This document shows, in pieces, positions 5,717-5,888 of a stretch of DNA of 5,888 bases (its first letter is position 1; the number at the start of each line of letters is the position of its first letter). A model generated the notes under the pieces. That model was not told the origin of the DNA. It saw only the letters and a list, made by a program, of their open reading frames with translations, and did no database searches. The position numbers were made by a program, and so were the translations under genes. The stretch covers positions 3,054 to 8,941 of the forward strand of contig DPKT01000221.1 of NCBI GenBank assembly GCA_003542385.1, written 5' to 3'. The DNA is from Desulfomicrobium sp. (GTDB lineage: Bacteria; Desulfobacterota; Desulfovibrionia; Desulfovibrionales; Desulfomicrobiaceae).

Positions 5717-5888
5717 ATGAAGAAAATTCGCATCGCCACCCGCGGGAGCAAGCTCGCCCTGTGGCAGGCACACCACATTTCGGGCCTCCTCAAGGCCCAG
5801 TACCCCGGCATCGACATCGAGCTGAACATCATCAAGACCAAGGGCGACAAGATTCTCGACGTCCCCCTGGCCAAGATCGGCGGCAAGG
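5717..5888 (+). CDS. hemC: HemC, hydroxymethylbilane synthase (partial, C-terminus off the right edge)
   Basis: Hydroxymethylbilane synthase (porphobilinogen deaminase) joins four porphobilinogen units into the linear tetrapyrrole precursor of heme, siroheme and cobalamin, in the cytosol. The visible 57 residues contain the conserved N-terminal signature: IRIATRGSKLALWQA (4-18) and the TKGDKILDVPLAKIGGK segment (41-57), closely parallel to E. coli HemC (RIATRQSPLALWQA, TRGDVILDTPLAKVGGK). The dipyrromethane-binding cysteine and the catalytic Asp region lie mostly beyond the edge. AAAGGA at 5705-5710 is 6 bases before the ATG. For a sulfate reducer the product pathway would also feed siroheme and cytochrome c heme, which is inference. 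Confidence 0.94.
   Translation, partial: MKKIRIATRGSKLALWQAHHISGLLKAQYPGIDIELNIIKTKGDKILDVPLAKIGGK

Overview
The window is a stretch of GC-rich bacterial chromosome with two divergently oriented gene blocks separated by a 439-base intergenic region of visibly lower GC. The codon bias, the order gmhA - FmdB-type zinc ribbon - hemC, and a good sigma-54 promoter before an amino-acid transporter together suggest a sulfate-reducing deltaproteobacterium of the Desulfovibrio group. That assignment is an inference from gene content, not from a marker gene.

Left block, minus strand (4384 down to 1, running off the left edge): a complete branched-chain amino-acid type (HAAT family) ABC importer in the classic order livK-livH-livM-livG-livF. 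The periplasmic binding protein LivK captures the amino acid, LivH and LivM form the membrane channel, and LivG and LivF are the ATPases. The last four genes are tightly packed (livH/livM 3 nt apart, livM/livG 1 nt apart, livG/livF overlapping in TGATG). livK is set apart from livH by a 73-nt spacer with a perfect 12-bp stem-loop, which probably lets the binding protein be made in excess over the membrane parts. livF is cut by the window edge just as its ABC signature begins.

Intergenic region (4385-4823): on the minus strand it holds a near-consensus -24/-12 (sigma-54) promoter about 150 nt before livK. Upstream lies a cluster of TTCG...CGAA dyads that could bind an enhancer-binding activator. 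A dyad overlaps the -12 element and another palindrome lies in the livK leader. On the plus strand there is only a weak -10-like box for gmhA.

Right block, plus strand (4824 to the right edge): gmhA (sedoheptulose-7-phosphate isomerase, for LPS heptose), a small FmdB-family zinc-ribbon protein with an extra cysteine-rich tail, and the start of hemC (hydroxymethylbilane synthase, tetrapyrrole synthesis). Their close spacing and good ribosome binding sites indicate one transcript.

I found no mobile element, CRISPR array, RNA gene or clearly new multi-gene system. The most interesting parts are the regulatory architecture before livK and the cysteine-rich tail of the FmdB-like protein.
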